A stretch of 64,000 nucleotides of DNA, taken from contig OZ059899.1 in the NCBI GenBank assembly GCA_964057225.1, forward strand, positions 2,542,001 to 2,606,000, read 5' to 3'. This stretch comes from Auanema rhodensis. Its lineage: Eukaryota; Nematoda; Chromadorea; Rhabditida; Rhabditidae. Within the stretch, counting starts at the first letter, position 1. Every line of letters begins with the position of its first letter. A program made the translations under genes and the position numbers. The notes beneath the pieces are model-generated. The model searched no databases, was not told the origin of the DNA, and worked only from the letters and a program-made list of their open reading frames with translations. Of this stretch, positions 34,394 through 47,029 are shown piece by piece.

Positions 34394-37201
34394 TTGAAAA
34401 ATGGAATCTAAAAACATCTACTTTTTGCTAAATTATTTTGAAATTTTTCGAAAAAATTTTTGTCAAAATGTTTTTGGAAGCAATGTTGAGTGTACATGGA
34501 AACTCAACATACACTAATGCATCATTTTTCAAACGATCATAACTAATTTTTGTATCAAACGTTTCTCAATGTAGTATAGTGCATTCGATGCGGATTTTTA
34601 AGCTGCGTCGATCTGTGTTATCAGATTTGCGCTAGCTTAAAAATGCACCGAGATATCAACTGATATAAGTTCACACTTATATCCTCGATTTTCACCCTGA
34701 AGAATTAATTTTTTCGTTGAATAACATTGTCCATCGTCTTTGCCTTGAAAAACGGAATCTAAAAACATCTACTTTTCGCTGAATTATCTTGAAATTTTTC
34801 GAAAAAATTTTTGTCAAAATGTTTTTGGAAGCAATGTTGAGTGTACATGGAAACTCAACATACACTAATGCATCATTTTTCAAACGATCATAACTAATTT
34901 TTGTATTAAGCGTTTCTCAATGTAGTATAGTGCATTCGATGCGGATTTTTAAGCTGCGTCGATCTGTGTTATCAGATTTGCGCTAGCTTAAAAATGCACC
35001 AAGATATCAACTGATATAAGTTCACACTTATATCCTCGATTTTCACCCTGAAGAATTATTTTTTTCGTTGAATAACATTGTCCATCGTCTTTGCTTTGAA
35101 AAACAGAATCTAAAAACATCTACTTTTCGCTGAATTATTTTGAAATTTTTCGAAAAAATTTTTGTCAAAATGTTTTTGGAAGCAATGTTGAGTGTACATG
35201 GAAACTCAACATACACTAATGCATCATTTTTCAAACGATCATAACTAATTTTTGTATTAAGCGTTTCTCAATGTAGTATAGTGCATTCGATGCGGATTTT
35301 TAAGGTGCGTCGATCTGTGTTATCAGATTTGCGCTAGCTTAAAAAAGCACCGAGATATCAACTGATATAAGTTCACACTTATATCCTCGATTTTCACCCT
35401 GAAGAATTAATTTTTTCGTTGAATAACATCGTCCATCGTCTTTGCCTTGAAAAATGGAATCTAAAAACATCTACTTTTTGCTAAATTATTTTGAAATTTT
35501 TCGAAAAAATTTTTGTCAAAATGTTTTTGGAAGCAATGTTGAGTGTACATGGAAACTCAACATACACTAATGCATCATTTTTCAAACGATCATAACTAAT
35601 TTTTGTATTAAGCGTTTCTCGATGTAGTATAGTGCATTCGATGCGGATTTTTAAGCTGCGTCGATCTGTGTTATCAGATTTGCGCTAGATTAAAAATGCA
35701 CCGAGATATCAACTGATATAAGTTCACACTTATATCCTCGATTTTCACCCTGAAGAATTAATTTTTTCGTTGAATAACATCGTCCATCGTCTTTGCCTTG
35801 AAAAATGGAATCTAAAAACATCTACTTTTTGCTAAATTATTTTGAAATTTTTCGAAAAAATTTTTGTCAAAATGTTTTTGGAAGCAATGTTGAGTGTACA
35901 TAGAAACTCAACATACACTAATGCATCATTTTTCAAACGATCATAACTAATTTTTGTATTAAGCGTTTCTCGATGTAGTATAGTGCATTCGATGCGGATT
36001 TTTAAGCTGCGTCGATCTGTGTTATCAGATTTGCGCTAGCTTAAAAATGCACCGAGATATCAACTGATATAAGTTCACACTTATATCCTCGATTTTCACC
36101 CTGAAGAATTAATTTTTTCGTTGAATAACATTGTCCATCGTCTTTGCCTTAAAAAATGGAATCTAAAAACATCTACTTTTTGCTAAATTATTTTGAAATT
36201 TTTCGAAAAAATTTTTGTCAAAATGTTTTTGGAAGCAATGTTGAGTGTACATGGAAACTCAACATACACTAATGCATCATTTTTCAAACGATCATAACTA
36301 ATTTTTGTATTAAGCGTTTCTCAATGTAGTATAGTGCATTCGATGCGGATTTTTAAGCTGCGTCGATCTGTGTTATCAGATTTGCGCTAGCTTAAAAATG
36401 CACCGAGATATCAACTGATATAAGTTCACACTTATATCCTCGATTTTCACCCTGAAGAATTAATTTTTTCGTTGAATAACATCGTCCATCGTCTTTGCCT
36501 TGAAAAATGGAATCTAAAAACATCTACTTTTTGCTGAATTATTTTGAAATTTTTCGAAAAAATTTTTGTCAAAATGTTTTTGGAAGCAATGTTGAGTGTA
36601 CATGGAAACTCAACATACACTAATGCATCATTTTTCAAACGATCATAACTAATTTTTGTATTAAGCGTTTCTCGATGTAGTATAGTGCATTCGATGCGGA
36701 TTTTTAAGCTGCGTCGATCTGTGTTATCAGATTTGCGCTAGATTAAAAATGCACCGAGATATCAACTGATATAAGTTCACACTTATATCCTCGATTTTCA
36801 CCCTGAAGAATTAATTTTTTCGTTGAATAACATCGTCCATCGTCTTTGCCTTAAAAAATGGAATCTAAAAACATCTACTTTTTGCTAAATTATTTTGAAA
36901 TTTTTCGAAAAAATTTTTGTCAAAATGTTTTTGGAAGCAATGTTGAGTGTACATGGAAACTCAACATACACTAATGCATCATTTTTCAAACGATCATAAC
37001 TAATTTTTGTATTAAGCGTTTCTCAATGTAGTATAGTGCATTCGATGCGGATTTTTAAGCTGCGTCGATCTGTGTTATCAGATTTGCGCTAGCTTAAAAA
37101 TGCACCGAGATATCAACTGATATAAGTTCACACTTATATCCTCGATTTTCACCCTGAAGAATTAATTTTTTCGTTGAATAACATCGTCCATCGTCTTTGC
37201 C
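31937..37201. repeat. 15-mer HOR, copy 1 (5265 bp)
   Basis: It starts with the seven 9-mer members, then 34394 (CAAACG hinge), then a second CGCTGAATTATC / AAACAG pair (34745, 35096), then 35447 (CTCGATG, GCTAGATT), 35798 (ACATAGAAAC), 36149, 36500 (TTTTTGCTGAA) and 36851. The unit is thus a 9-mer enlarged by internal duplication of the GCTGAA/AAACAG pair and by gain of a CAAACG monomer otherwise seen only left of 22.8 kb. Confidence 0.9.
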
Positions 37202-40200
37202 TTGAAAAATGGAATCTAAAAACATCTACTTTTTGCTAAATTATTTTGAAATTTTTCGAAAAAATTTTTGTCAAAATGTTTTTGGAAGCAATGTTGAGTG
37301 TACATAGAAACTCAACATACACTAATGCATCATTTTTCAAACGATCATAACTAATTTTTGTATTAAGCGTTTCTCGATGTAGTATAGTGCATTCGATGCG
37401 GATTTTTAAGCTGCGTCGATCTGTGTTATCAGATTTGCGCTAGCTTAAAAATGCACCGAGATATCAACTGATATAAGTTCACACTTATATCCTCGATTTT
37501 CACCCTGAAGAATTAATTTTTTCGTTGAATAACATTGTCCATCGTCTTTGCCTTAAAAAATGGAATCTAAAAACATCTACTTTTTGCTAAATTATTTTGA
37601 AATTTTTCGAAAAAATTTTTGTCAAAATGTTTTTGGAAGCAATGTTGAGTGTACATGGAAACTCAACATACACTAATGCATCATTTTTCAAACGATCATA
37701 ACTAATTTTTGTATTAAGCGTTTCTCAATGTAGTATAGTGCATTCGATGCGGATTTTTAAGCTGCGTCGATCTGTGTTATCAGATTTGCGCTAGCTTAAA
37801 AATGCACCGAGATATCAACTGATATAAGTTCACACTTATATCCTCGATTTTCACCCTGAAGAATTAATTTTTTCGTTGAATAACATCGTCCATCGTCTTT
37901 GCCTTGAAAAATGGAATCTAAAAACATCTACTTTTTGCTAAATTATTTTGAAATTTTTCGAAAAAATTTTTGTCAAAATGTTTTTGGAAGCAATGTTGAG
38001 TGTACATGGAAACTCAACATACACTAATGCATCATTTTTCAAACGATCATAACTAATTTTTGTATTAAGCGTTTCTCGATGTAGTATAGTGCATTCGATG
38101 CGGATTTTTAAGCTGCGTCGATCTGTGTTATCAGATTTGCGCTAGATTAAAAATGCACCGAGATATCAACTGATATAAGTTCACACTTATATCCTCGATT
38201 TTCACCCTGAAGAATTAATTTTTTCGTTGAATAACATCGTCCATCGTCTTTGCCTTGAAAAATGGAATCTAAAAACATCTACTTTTTGCTAAATTATTTT
38301 GAAATTTTTCGAAAAAATTTTTGTCAAAATGTTTTTGGAAGCAATGTTGAGTGTACATGGAAACTCAACATACACTAATGCATCATTTTTCAAACGATCA
38401 TAACTAATTTTTGTATTAAGCGTTTCTCAATGTAGTATAGTGCATTCGATGCGGATTTTTAAGCTGCGTCGATCTGTGTTATCAGATTTGCGCTAGCTTA
38501 AAAATGCACCGAGATATCAACTGATATAAGTTCACACTTATATCCTCGATTTTCACCCTGAAGAATTAATTTTTTCGTTGAATAACATCGTCCATCGTCT
38601 TTGCCTTGAAAAACGGAATCTAAAAACATCTACTTTTTGCTAAATTATTTTGAAATTTTTCGAAAAAATTTTTGTCAAAATGTTTTTGGAAGCAATGTTG
38701 AGTGTACATGGAAACTCAACATACACTAATGCATCATTTTTCAAACGATCATAACTAATTTTTGTATTAAGCCTTTCTCAATGTAGTATAGTGCATTCGA
38801 TGCGGATTTTTAAGCTGCGTCGATCTGTGTTATCAGATTTGCGCTAGCTTAAAAATGCACCGAGATATCAACTGATATAAGTTCACACTTATATCCTCGA
38901 TTTTCACCCTGAAGAATTAATTTTTTCGTTGAATAACATTGTCCATCGTCTTTGCCTTGAAAAACGGAATCTAAAAACATCTACTTTTCGCTGAATTATC
39001 TTGAAATTTTTCGAAAAAATTTTTGTCAAAATGTTTTTGGAAGCAATGTTGAGTGTACATGGAAACTCAACATACACTAATGCATCATTTTTCAAACGAT
39101 CATAACTAATTTTTGTATTAAGCGTTTCTCAATGTAGTATAGTGCATTCGATGCGGATTTTTAAGCTGCGTCGATCTGTGTTATCAGATTTGCGCTAGCT
39201 TAAAAATGCACCAAGATATCAACTGATATAAGTTCACACTTATATCCTCGATTTTCACCCTGAAGAATTATTTTTTTCGTTGAATAACATTGTCCATCGT
39301 CTTTGCTTTGAAAAACAGAATCTAAAAACATCTACTTTTCGCTGAATTATTTTGAAATTTTTCGAAAAAATTTTTGTCAAAATGTTTTTGGAAGCAATGT
39401 TGAGTGTACATGGAAACTCAACATACACTAATGCATCATTTTTCAAACGATCATAACTAATTTTTGTATTAAGCGTTTCTCAATGTAGTATAGTGCATTC
39501 GATGCGGATTTTTAAGGTGCGTCGATCTGTGTTATCAGATTTGCGCTAGCTTAAAAAAGCACCGAGATATCAACTGATATAAGTTCACACTTATATCCTC
39601 GATTTTCACCCTGAAGAATTAATTTTTTCGTTGAATAACATCGTCCATCGTCTTTGCCTTGAAAAATGGAATCTAAAAACATCTACTTTTTGCTAAATTA
39701 TTTTGAAATTTTTCGAAAAAATTTTTGTCAAAATGTTTTTGGAAGCAATGTTGAGTGTACATGGAAACTCAACATACACTAATGCATCATTTTTCAAACG
39801 ATCATAACTAATTTTTGTATCAAACGTTTCTCAATGTAGTATAGTGCATTCGATGCGGATTTTTAAGCTGCGTCGATCTGTGTTATCAGATTTGCGCTAG
39901 CTTAAAAATGCACCGAGATATCAACTGATATAAGTTCACACTTATATCCTCGATTTTCACCCTGAAGAATTAATTTTTTCGTTGAATAACATTGTCCATC
40001 GTCTTTGCCTTGAAAAACGGAATCTAAAAACATCTACTTTTCGCTGAATTATCTTGAAATTTTTCGAAAAAATTTTTGTCAAAATGTTTTTGGAAGCAAT
40101 GTTGAGTGTACATGGAAACTCAACATACACTAATGCATCATTTTTCAAACGATCATAACTAATTTTTGTATTAAGCGTTTCTCAATGTAGTATAGTGCAT

Positions 40201-42466
40201 TCGATGCGGATTTTTAAGCTGCGTCGATCTGTGTTATCAGATTTGCGCTAGCTTAAAAATGCACCAAGATATCAACTGATATAAGTTCACACTTATATCC
40301 TCGATTTTCACCCTGAAGAATTATTTTTTTCGTTGAATAACATTGTCCATCGTCTTTGCTTTGAAAAACAGAATCTAAAAACATCTACTTTTCGCTGAAT
40401 TATTTTGAAATTTTTCGAAAAAATTTTTGTCAAAATGTTTTTGGAAGCAATGTTGAGTGTACATGGAAACTCAACATACACTAATGCATCATTTTTCAAA
40501 CGATCATAACTAATTTTTGTATTAAGCGTTTCTCAATGTAGTATAGTGCATTCGATGCGGATTTTTAAGGTGCGTCGATCTGTGTTATCAGATTTGCGCT
40601 AGCTTAAAAAAGCACCGAGATATCAACTGATATAAGTTCACACTTATATCCTCGATTTTCACCCTGAAGAATTAATTTTTTCGTTGAATAACATCGTCCA
40701 TCGTCTTTGCCTTGAAAAATGGAATCTAAAAACATCTACTTTTTGCTAAATTATTTTGAAATTTTTCGAAAAAATTTTTGTCAAAATGTTTTTGGAAGCA
40801 ATGTTGAGTGTACATGGAAACTCAACATACACTAATGCATCATTTTTCAAACGATCATAACTAATTTTTGTATTAAGCGTTTCTCGATGTAGTATAGTGC
40901 ATTCGATGCGGATTTTTAAGCTGCGTCGATCTGTGTTATCAGATTTGCGCTAGATTAAAAATGCACCGAGATATCAACTGATATAAGTTCACACTTATAT
41001 CCTCGATTTTCACCCTGAAGAATTAATTTTTTCGTTGAATAACATCGTCCATCGTCTTTGCCTTGAAAAATGGAATCTAAAAACATCTACTTTTTGCTAA
41101 ATTATTTTGAAATTTTTCGAAAAAATTTTTGTCAAAATGTTTTTGGAAGCAATGTTGAGTGTACATAGAAACTCAACATACACTAATGCATCATTTTTCA
41201 AACGATCATAACTAATTTTTGTATTAAGCGTTTCTCGATGTAGTATAGTGCATTCGATGCGGATTTTTAAGCTGCGTCGATCTGTGTTATCAGATTTGCG
41301 CTAGCTTAAAAATGCACCGAGATATCAACTGATATAAGTTCACACTTATATCCTCGATTTTCACCCTGAAGAATTAATTTTTTCGTTGAATAACATTGTC
41401 CATCGTCTTTGCCTTAAAAAATGGAATCTAAAAACATCTACTTTTTGCTAAATTATTTTGAAATTTTTCGAAAAAATTTTTGTCAAAATGTTTTTGGAAG
41501 CAATGTTGAGTGTACATGGAAACTCAACATACACTAATGCATCATTTTTCAAACGATCATAACTAATTTTTGTATTAAGCGTTTCTCAATGTAGTATAGT
41601 GCATTCGATGCGGATTTTTAAGCTGCGTCGATCTGTGTTATCAGATTTGCGCTAGCTTAAAAATGCACCGAGATATCAACTGATATAAGTTCACACTTAT
41701 ATCCTCGATTTTCACCCTGAAGAATTAATTTTTTCGTTGAATAACATCGTCCATCGTCTTTGCCTTGAAAAATGGAATCTAAAAACATCTACTTTTTGCT
41801 GAATTATTTTGAAATTTTTCGAAAAAATTTTTGTCAAAATGTTTTTGGAAGCAATGTTGAGTGTACATGGAAACTCAACATACACTAATGCATCATTTTT
41901 CAAACGATCATAACTAATTTTTGTATTAAGCGTTTCTCGATGTAGTATAGTGCATTCGATGCGGATTTTTAAGCTGCGTCGATCTGTGTTATCAGATTTG
42001 CGCTAGATTAAAAATGCACCGAGATATCAACTGATATAAGTTCACACTTATATCCTCGATTTTCACCCTGAAGAATTAATTTTTTCGTTGAATAACATCG
42101 TCCATCGTCTTTGCCTTAAAAAATGGAATCTAAAAACATCTACTTTTTGCTAAATTATTTTGAAATTTTTCGAAAAAATTTTTGTCAAAATGTTTTTGGA
42201 AGCAATGTTGAGTGTACATGGAAACTCAACATACACTAATGCATCATTTTTCAAACGATCATAACTAATTTTTGTATTAAGCGTTTCTCAATGTAGTATA
42301 GTGCATTCGATGCGGATTTTTAAGCTGCGTCGATCTGTGTTATCAGATTTGCGCTAGCTTAAAAATGCACCGAGATATCAACTGATATAAGTTCACACTT
42401 ATATCCTCGATTTTCACCCTGAAGAATTAATTTTTTCGTTGAATAACATCGTCCATCGTCTTTGCC
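37202..42466. repeat. 15-mer HOR, copy 2 (5265 bp)
   Basis: Monomers 37202 to 42116 repeat the tag order of copy 1 at a constant 5265-bp offset: ACATAGAAAC at 37202 and 41063, CAAACG hinge at 39659, AAACAG at 39308 and 40361, TTTTTGCTGAA at 41765. I noticed no difference in the tags. Its last three monomers also serve as the first three of the 8-mer. Confidence 0.9.
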
Positions 42467-44221
42467 TTGAAAAACGGAATCTAAAAACATCTACTTTTTG
42501 CTAAATTATTTTGAAATTTTTCGAAAAAATTTTTGTCAAAATGTTTTTGGAAGCAATGTTGAGTGTACATGGAAACTCAACATACACTAATGCATCATTT
42601 TTCAAACGATCATAACTAATTTTTGTATTAAGCCTTTCTCAATGTAGTATAGTGCATTCGATGCGGATTTTTAAGCTGCGTCGATCTGTGTTATCAGATT
42701 TGCGCTAGCTTAAAAATGCACCGAGATATCAACTGATATAAGTTCACACTTATATCCTCGATTTTCACCCTGAAGAATTAATTTTTTCGTTGAATAACAT
42801 TGTCCATCGTCTTTGCCTTGAAAAACGGAATCTAAAAACATCTACTTTTCGCTGAATTATCTTGAAATTTTTCGAAAAAATTTTTGTCAAAATGTTTTTG
42901 GAAGCAATGTTGAGTGTACATGGAAACTCAACATACACTAATGCATCATTTTTCAAACGATCATAACTAATTTTTGTATTAAGCGTTTCTCAATGTAGTA
43001 TAGTGCATTTGATGCGGATTTTTGAGCTGCGTCGATCTGTGTTATCAGATTTGCGCTAGCTTGAAAATGCACCGAGATATCAACTGATATAAGTTCACAC
43101 TTATATCCTCGATTTTCACCCTGAAGAATTAATTTTTTCGTTGAATAACATTGTCCATCGTCTTTGCCTTGAAAAAAGGAATCTGAAAACATCTACTTTT
43201 CGCTAAATTATCTTGAAATTTTTCGAAAAAATTTTTGTCAAAATGTTTTTGGAAGCAATGTTGAGTGTACATGGAAACTCAACATACACTAATGCATCAT
43301 TTTTCAAACGATCATAACTAATTTTTGTATTAAGCGTTTCTCAATGTAGTATAGTGCATTCGATGCGGATTTTTAAGCTGCGTCGATCTGTGTTATCAGA
43401 TTTGCGCTAGCTTAAAAATGCACCAAGATATCAACTGATATAAGTTCACACTTATATCCTCGATTTTCACCCTGAAGAATTATTTTTTTCGTTGAATAAC
43501 ATTGTCCATCGTCTTTGCTTTGAAAAACAGAATCTAAAAACATCTACTTTTTGCTAAATTATTTTGAAATTTTTCGAAAAAAGTTTTGTCAAAATGTTTT
43601 TGGAAGCAATGTTGAGTGTACATGGAAACTCAACATACACTAATGCATCATTTTTCAAACGATCATAACTAATTTTTGTATTAAGCGTTTCTCAATATAG
43701 TATAGTGCATTCGATGCGGATTTTTGAGCTGCGTCGATCTGTGTTATCAGATTTGCGCTAGCTTAAAAATGCACCGAGATATCAACTGATATAAGTTCAC
43801 ACTTATATCCTCGATTTTCACCCTGAAGAATTAATTTTTTCGTTGAATAACATTGTCCATCGTCTTTGCCTTGAAAAACGGAATCTAAAAACATCTACTT
43901 TTCGCTGAATTATCTTGAAATTTTTCGAAAAAATTTTTGTCAAAATGTTTTTGGAAGCAATGTTGAGTGTACATGGAAACTCAACATACACTAATGCATC
44001 ATTTTTCAAACGATCATAACTAATTTTTGTATTAAGCGTTTCTCAATGTAGTATAGTGCATTCGATGCGGATTTTTGAGCTGCGTCGATCTGTGTTATCA
44101 GATTTGCGCTAGCTTAAAAATGCACCGAGATATCAACTGATATAAGTTCACACTTATATCCTCGATTTTCACCCTGAAGAATTAATTTTTTCGTTGAATA
44201 ACATTGTCCATCGTCTTTGCC
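41414..44221. repeat. 8-mer HOR, copy 1 (2808 bp)
   Basis: Monomers 41414, 41765 (GCTGAA), 42116, 42467 (AAACGG, TAAGCC hinge), 42818 (CGCTGAATTATC, GAGCTG, GCTTGAAAA), 43169 (AAAAGG, CTGAAAAC, CACCAAG), 43520 (AAACAG, AAAGTTTTG) and 43871 (AAACGG, GAGCTG). The CTGAAAAC and AAAGTTTTG types first appear here. Private changes are CATTTGATG in 42818 and CTCAATATAG in 43520. Confidence 0.9.
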
Positions 44222-47029
44222 TTAAAAAATGGAATCTAAAAACATCTACTTTTTGCTAAATTATTTTGAAATTTTTCGAAAAAATTTTTGTCAAAATGTT
44301 TTTGGAAGCAATGTTGAGTGTACATGGAAACTCAACATACACTAATGCATCATTTTTCAAACGATCATAACTAATTTTTGTATTAAGCGTTTCTCAATGT
44401 AGTATAGTGCATTCGATGCGGATTTTTAAGCTGCGTCGATCTGTGTTATCAGATTTGCGCTAGCTTAAAAATGCACCGAGATATCAACTGATATAAGTTC
44501 ACACTTATATCCTCGATTTTCACCCTGAAGAATTAATTTTTTCGTTGAATAACATCGTCCATCGTCTTTGCCTTGAAAAATGGAATCTAAAAACATCTAC
44601 TTTTTGCTGAATTATTTTGAAATTTTTCGAAAAAATTTTTGTCAAAATGTTTTTGGAAGCAATGTTGAGTGTACATGGAAACTCAACATACACTAATGCA
44701 TCATTTTTCAAACGATCATAACTAATTTTTGTATTAAGCGTTTCTCGATGTAGTATAGTGCATTCGATGCGGATTTTTAAGCTGCGTCGATCTGTGTTAT
44801 CAGATTTGCGCTAGATTAAAAATGCACCGAGATATCAACTGATATAAGTTCACACTTATATCCTCGATTTTCACCCTGAAGAATTAATTTTTTCGTTGAA
44901 TAACATCGTCCATCGTCTTTGCCTTGAAAAATGGAATCTAAAAACATCTACTTTTTGCTAAATTATTTTGAAATTTTTCGAAAAAATTTTTGTCAAAATG
45001 TTTTTGGAAGCAATGTTGAGTGTACATGGAAACTCAACATACACTAATGCATCATTTTTCAAACGATCATAACTAATTTTTGTATTAAGCGTTTCTCAAT
45101 GTAGTATAGTGCATTCGATGCGGATTTTTAAGCTGCGTCGATCTGTGTTATCAGATTTGCGCTAGCTTAAAAATGCACCGAGATATCAACTGATATAAGT
45201 TCACACTTATATCCTCGATTTTCACCCTGAAGAATTAATTTTTTCGTTGAATAACATCGTCCATCGTCTTTGCCTTGAAAAACGGAATCTAAAAACATCT
45301 ACTTTTTGCTAAATTATTTTGAAATTTTTCGAAAAAATTTTTGTCAAAATGTTTTTGGAAGCAATGTTGAGTGTACATGGAAACTCAACATACACTAATG
45401 CATCATTTTTCAAACGATCATAACTAATTTTTGTATTAAGCCTTTCTCAATGTAGTATAGTGCATTCGATGCGGATTTTTAAGCTGCGTCGATCTGTGTT
45501 ATCAGATTTGCGCTAGCTTAAAAATGCACCGAGATATCAACTGATATAAGTTCACACTTATATCCTCGATTTTCACCCTGAAGAATTAATTTTTTCGTTG
45601 AATAACATTGTCCATCGTCTTTGCCTTGAAAAACGGAATCTAAAAACATCTACTTTTCGCTGAATTATCTTGAAATTTTTCGAAAAAATTTTTGTCAAAA
45701 TGTTTTTGGAAGCAATGTTGAGTGTACATGGAAACTCAACATACACTAATGCATCATTTTTCAAACGATCATAACTAATTTTTGTATTAAGCGTTTCTCA
45801 ATGTAGTATAGTGCATTCGATGCGGATTTTTGAGCTGCGTCGATCTGTGTTATCAGATTTGCGCTAGCTTGAAAATGCACCGAGATATCAACTGATATAA
45901 GTTCACACTTATATCCTCGATTTTCACCCTGAAGAATTAATTTTTTCGTTGAATAACATTGTCCATCGTCTTTGCCTTGAAAAAAGGAATCTGAAAACAT
46001 CTACTTTTCGCTAAATTATCTTGAAATTTTTCGAAAAAATTTTTGTCAAAATGTTTTTGGAAGCAATGTTGAGTGTACATGGAAACTCAACATACACTAA
46101 TGCATCATTTTTCAAACGATCATAACTAATTTTTGTATTAAGCGTTTCTCAATGTAGTATAGTGCATTCGATGCGGATTTTTAAGCTGCGTCGATCTGTG
46201 TTATCAGATTTGCGCTAGCTTAAAAATGCACCAAGATATCAACTGATATAAGTTCACACTTATATCCTCGATTTTCACCCTGAAGAATTATTTTTTTCGT
46301 TGAATAACATTGTCCATCGTCTTTGCTTTGAAAAACAGAATCTAAAAACATCTACTTTTTGCTAAATTATTTTGAAATTTTTCGAAAAAAGTTTTGTCAA
46401 AATGTTTTTGGAAGCAATGTTGAGTGTACATGGAAACTCAACATACACTAATGCATCATTTTTCAAACGATCATAACTAATTTTTGTATTAAGCGTTTCT
46501 CAATGTAGTATAGTGCATTCGATGCGGATTTTTGAGCTGCGTCGATCTGTGTTATCAGATTTGCGCTAGCTTAAAAATGCACCGAGATATCAACTGATAT
46601 AAGTTCACACTTATATCCTCGATTTTCACCCTGAAGAATTAATTTTTTCGTTGAATAACATTGTCCATCGTCTTTGCCTTGAAAAACGGAATCTAAAAAC
46701 ATCTACTTTTCGCTGAATTATCTTGAAATTTTTCGAAAAAATTTTTGTCAAAATGTTTTTGGAAGCAATGTTGAGTGTACATGGAAACTCAACATACACT
46801 AATGCATCATTTTTCAAACGATCATAACTAATTTTTGTATTAAGCGTTTCTCAATGTAGTATAGTGCATTCGATGCGGATTTTTGAGCTGCGTCGATCTG
46901 TGTTATCAGATTTGCGCTAGCTTAAAAATGCACCGAGATATCAACTGATATAAGTTCACACTTATATCCTCGATTTTCACCCTGAAGAATTAATTTTTTC
47001 GTTGAATAACATTGTCCATCGTCTTTGCC
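44222..47029. repeat. 8-mer HOR, copy 2 (2808 bp)
   Basis: Monomers 44222 to 46679 repeat the eight tags at a constant 2808-bp offset. The differences noticed are a TTGAAAAATGG start at 44924 against TTAAAAAATGG at 42116, CATTCGATG at 45626, and CTCAATGTAG at 46328. The same 8-mer pair recurs further right inside the second 31-mer copy. Confidence 0.9.

Noticed and set aside
42953-43192. 79-codon open frames on the minus strand in seven monomers (also at 45761, 51026, 53834, 56642, 61205 among others of the same type)
   Set aside because: They arise where two in-frame TAA codons are changed to CAA by the GAGCTG and GCTTGAAAA variants. The frame overlaps the 63-codon one and has no protein resemblance I recognise. 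A by-product of sequence variation.
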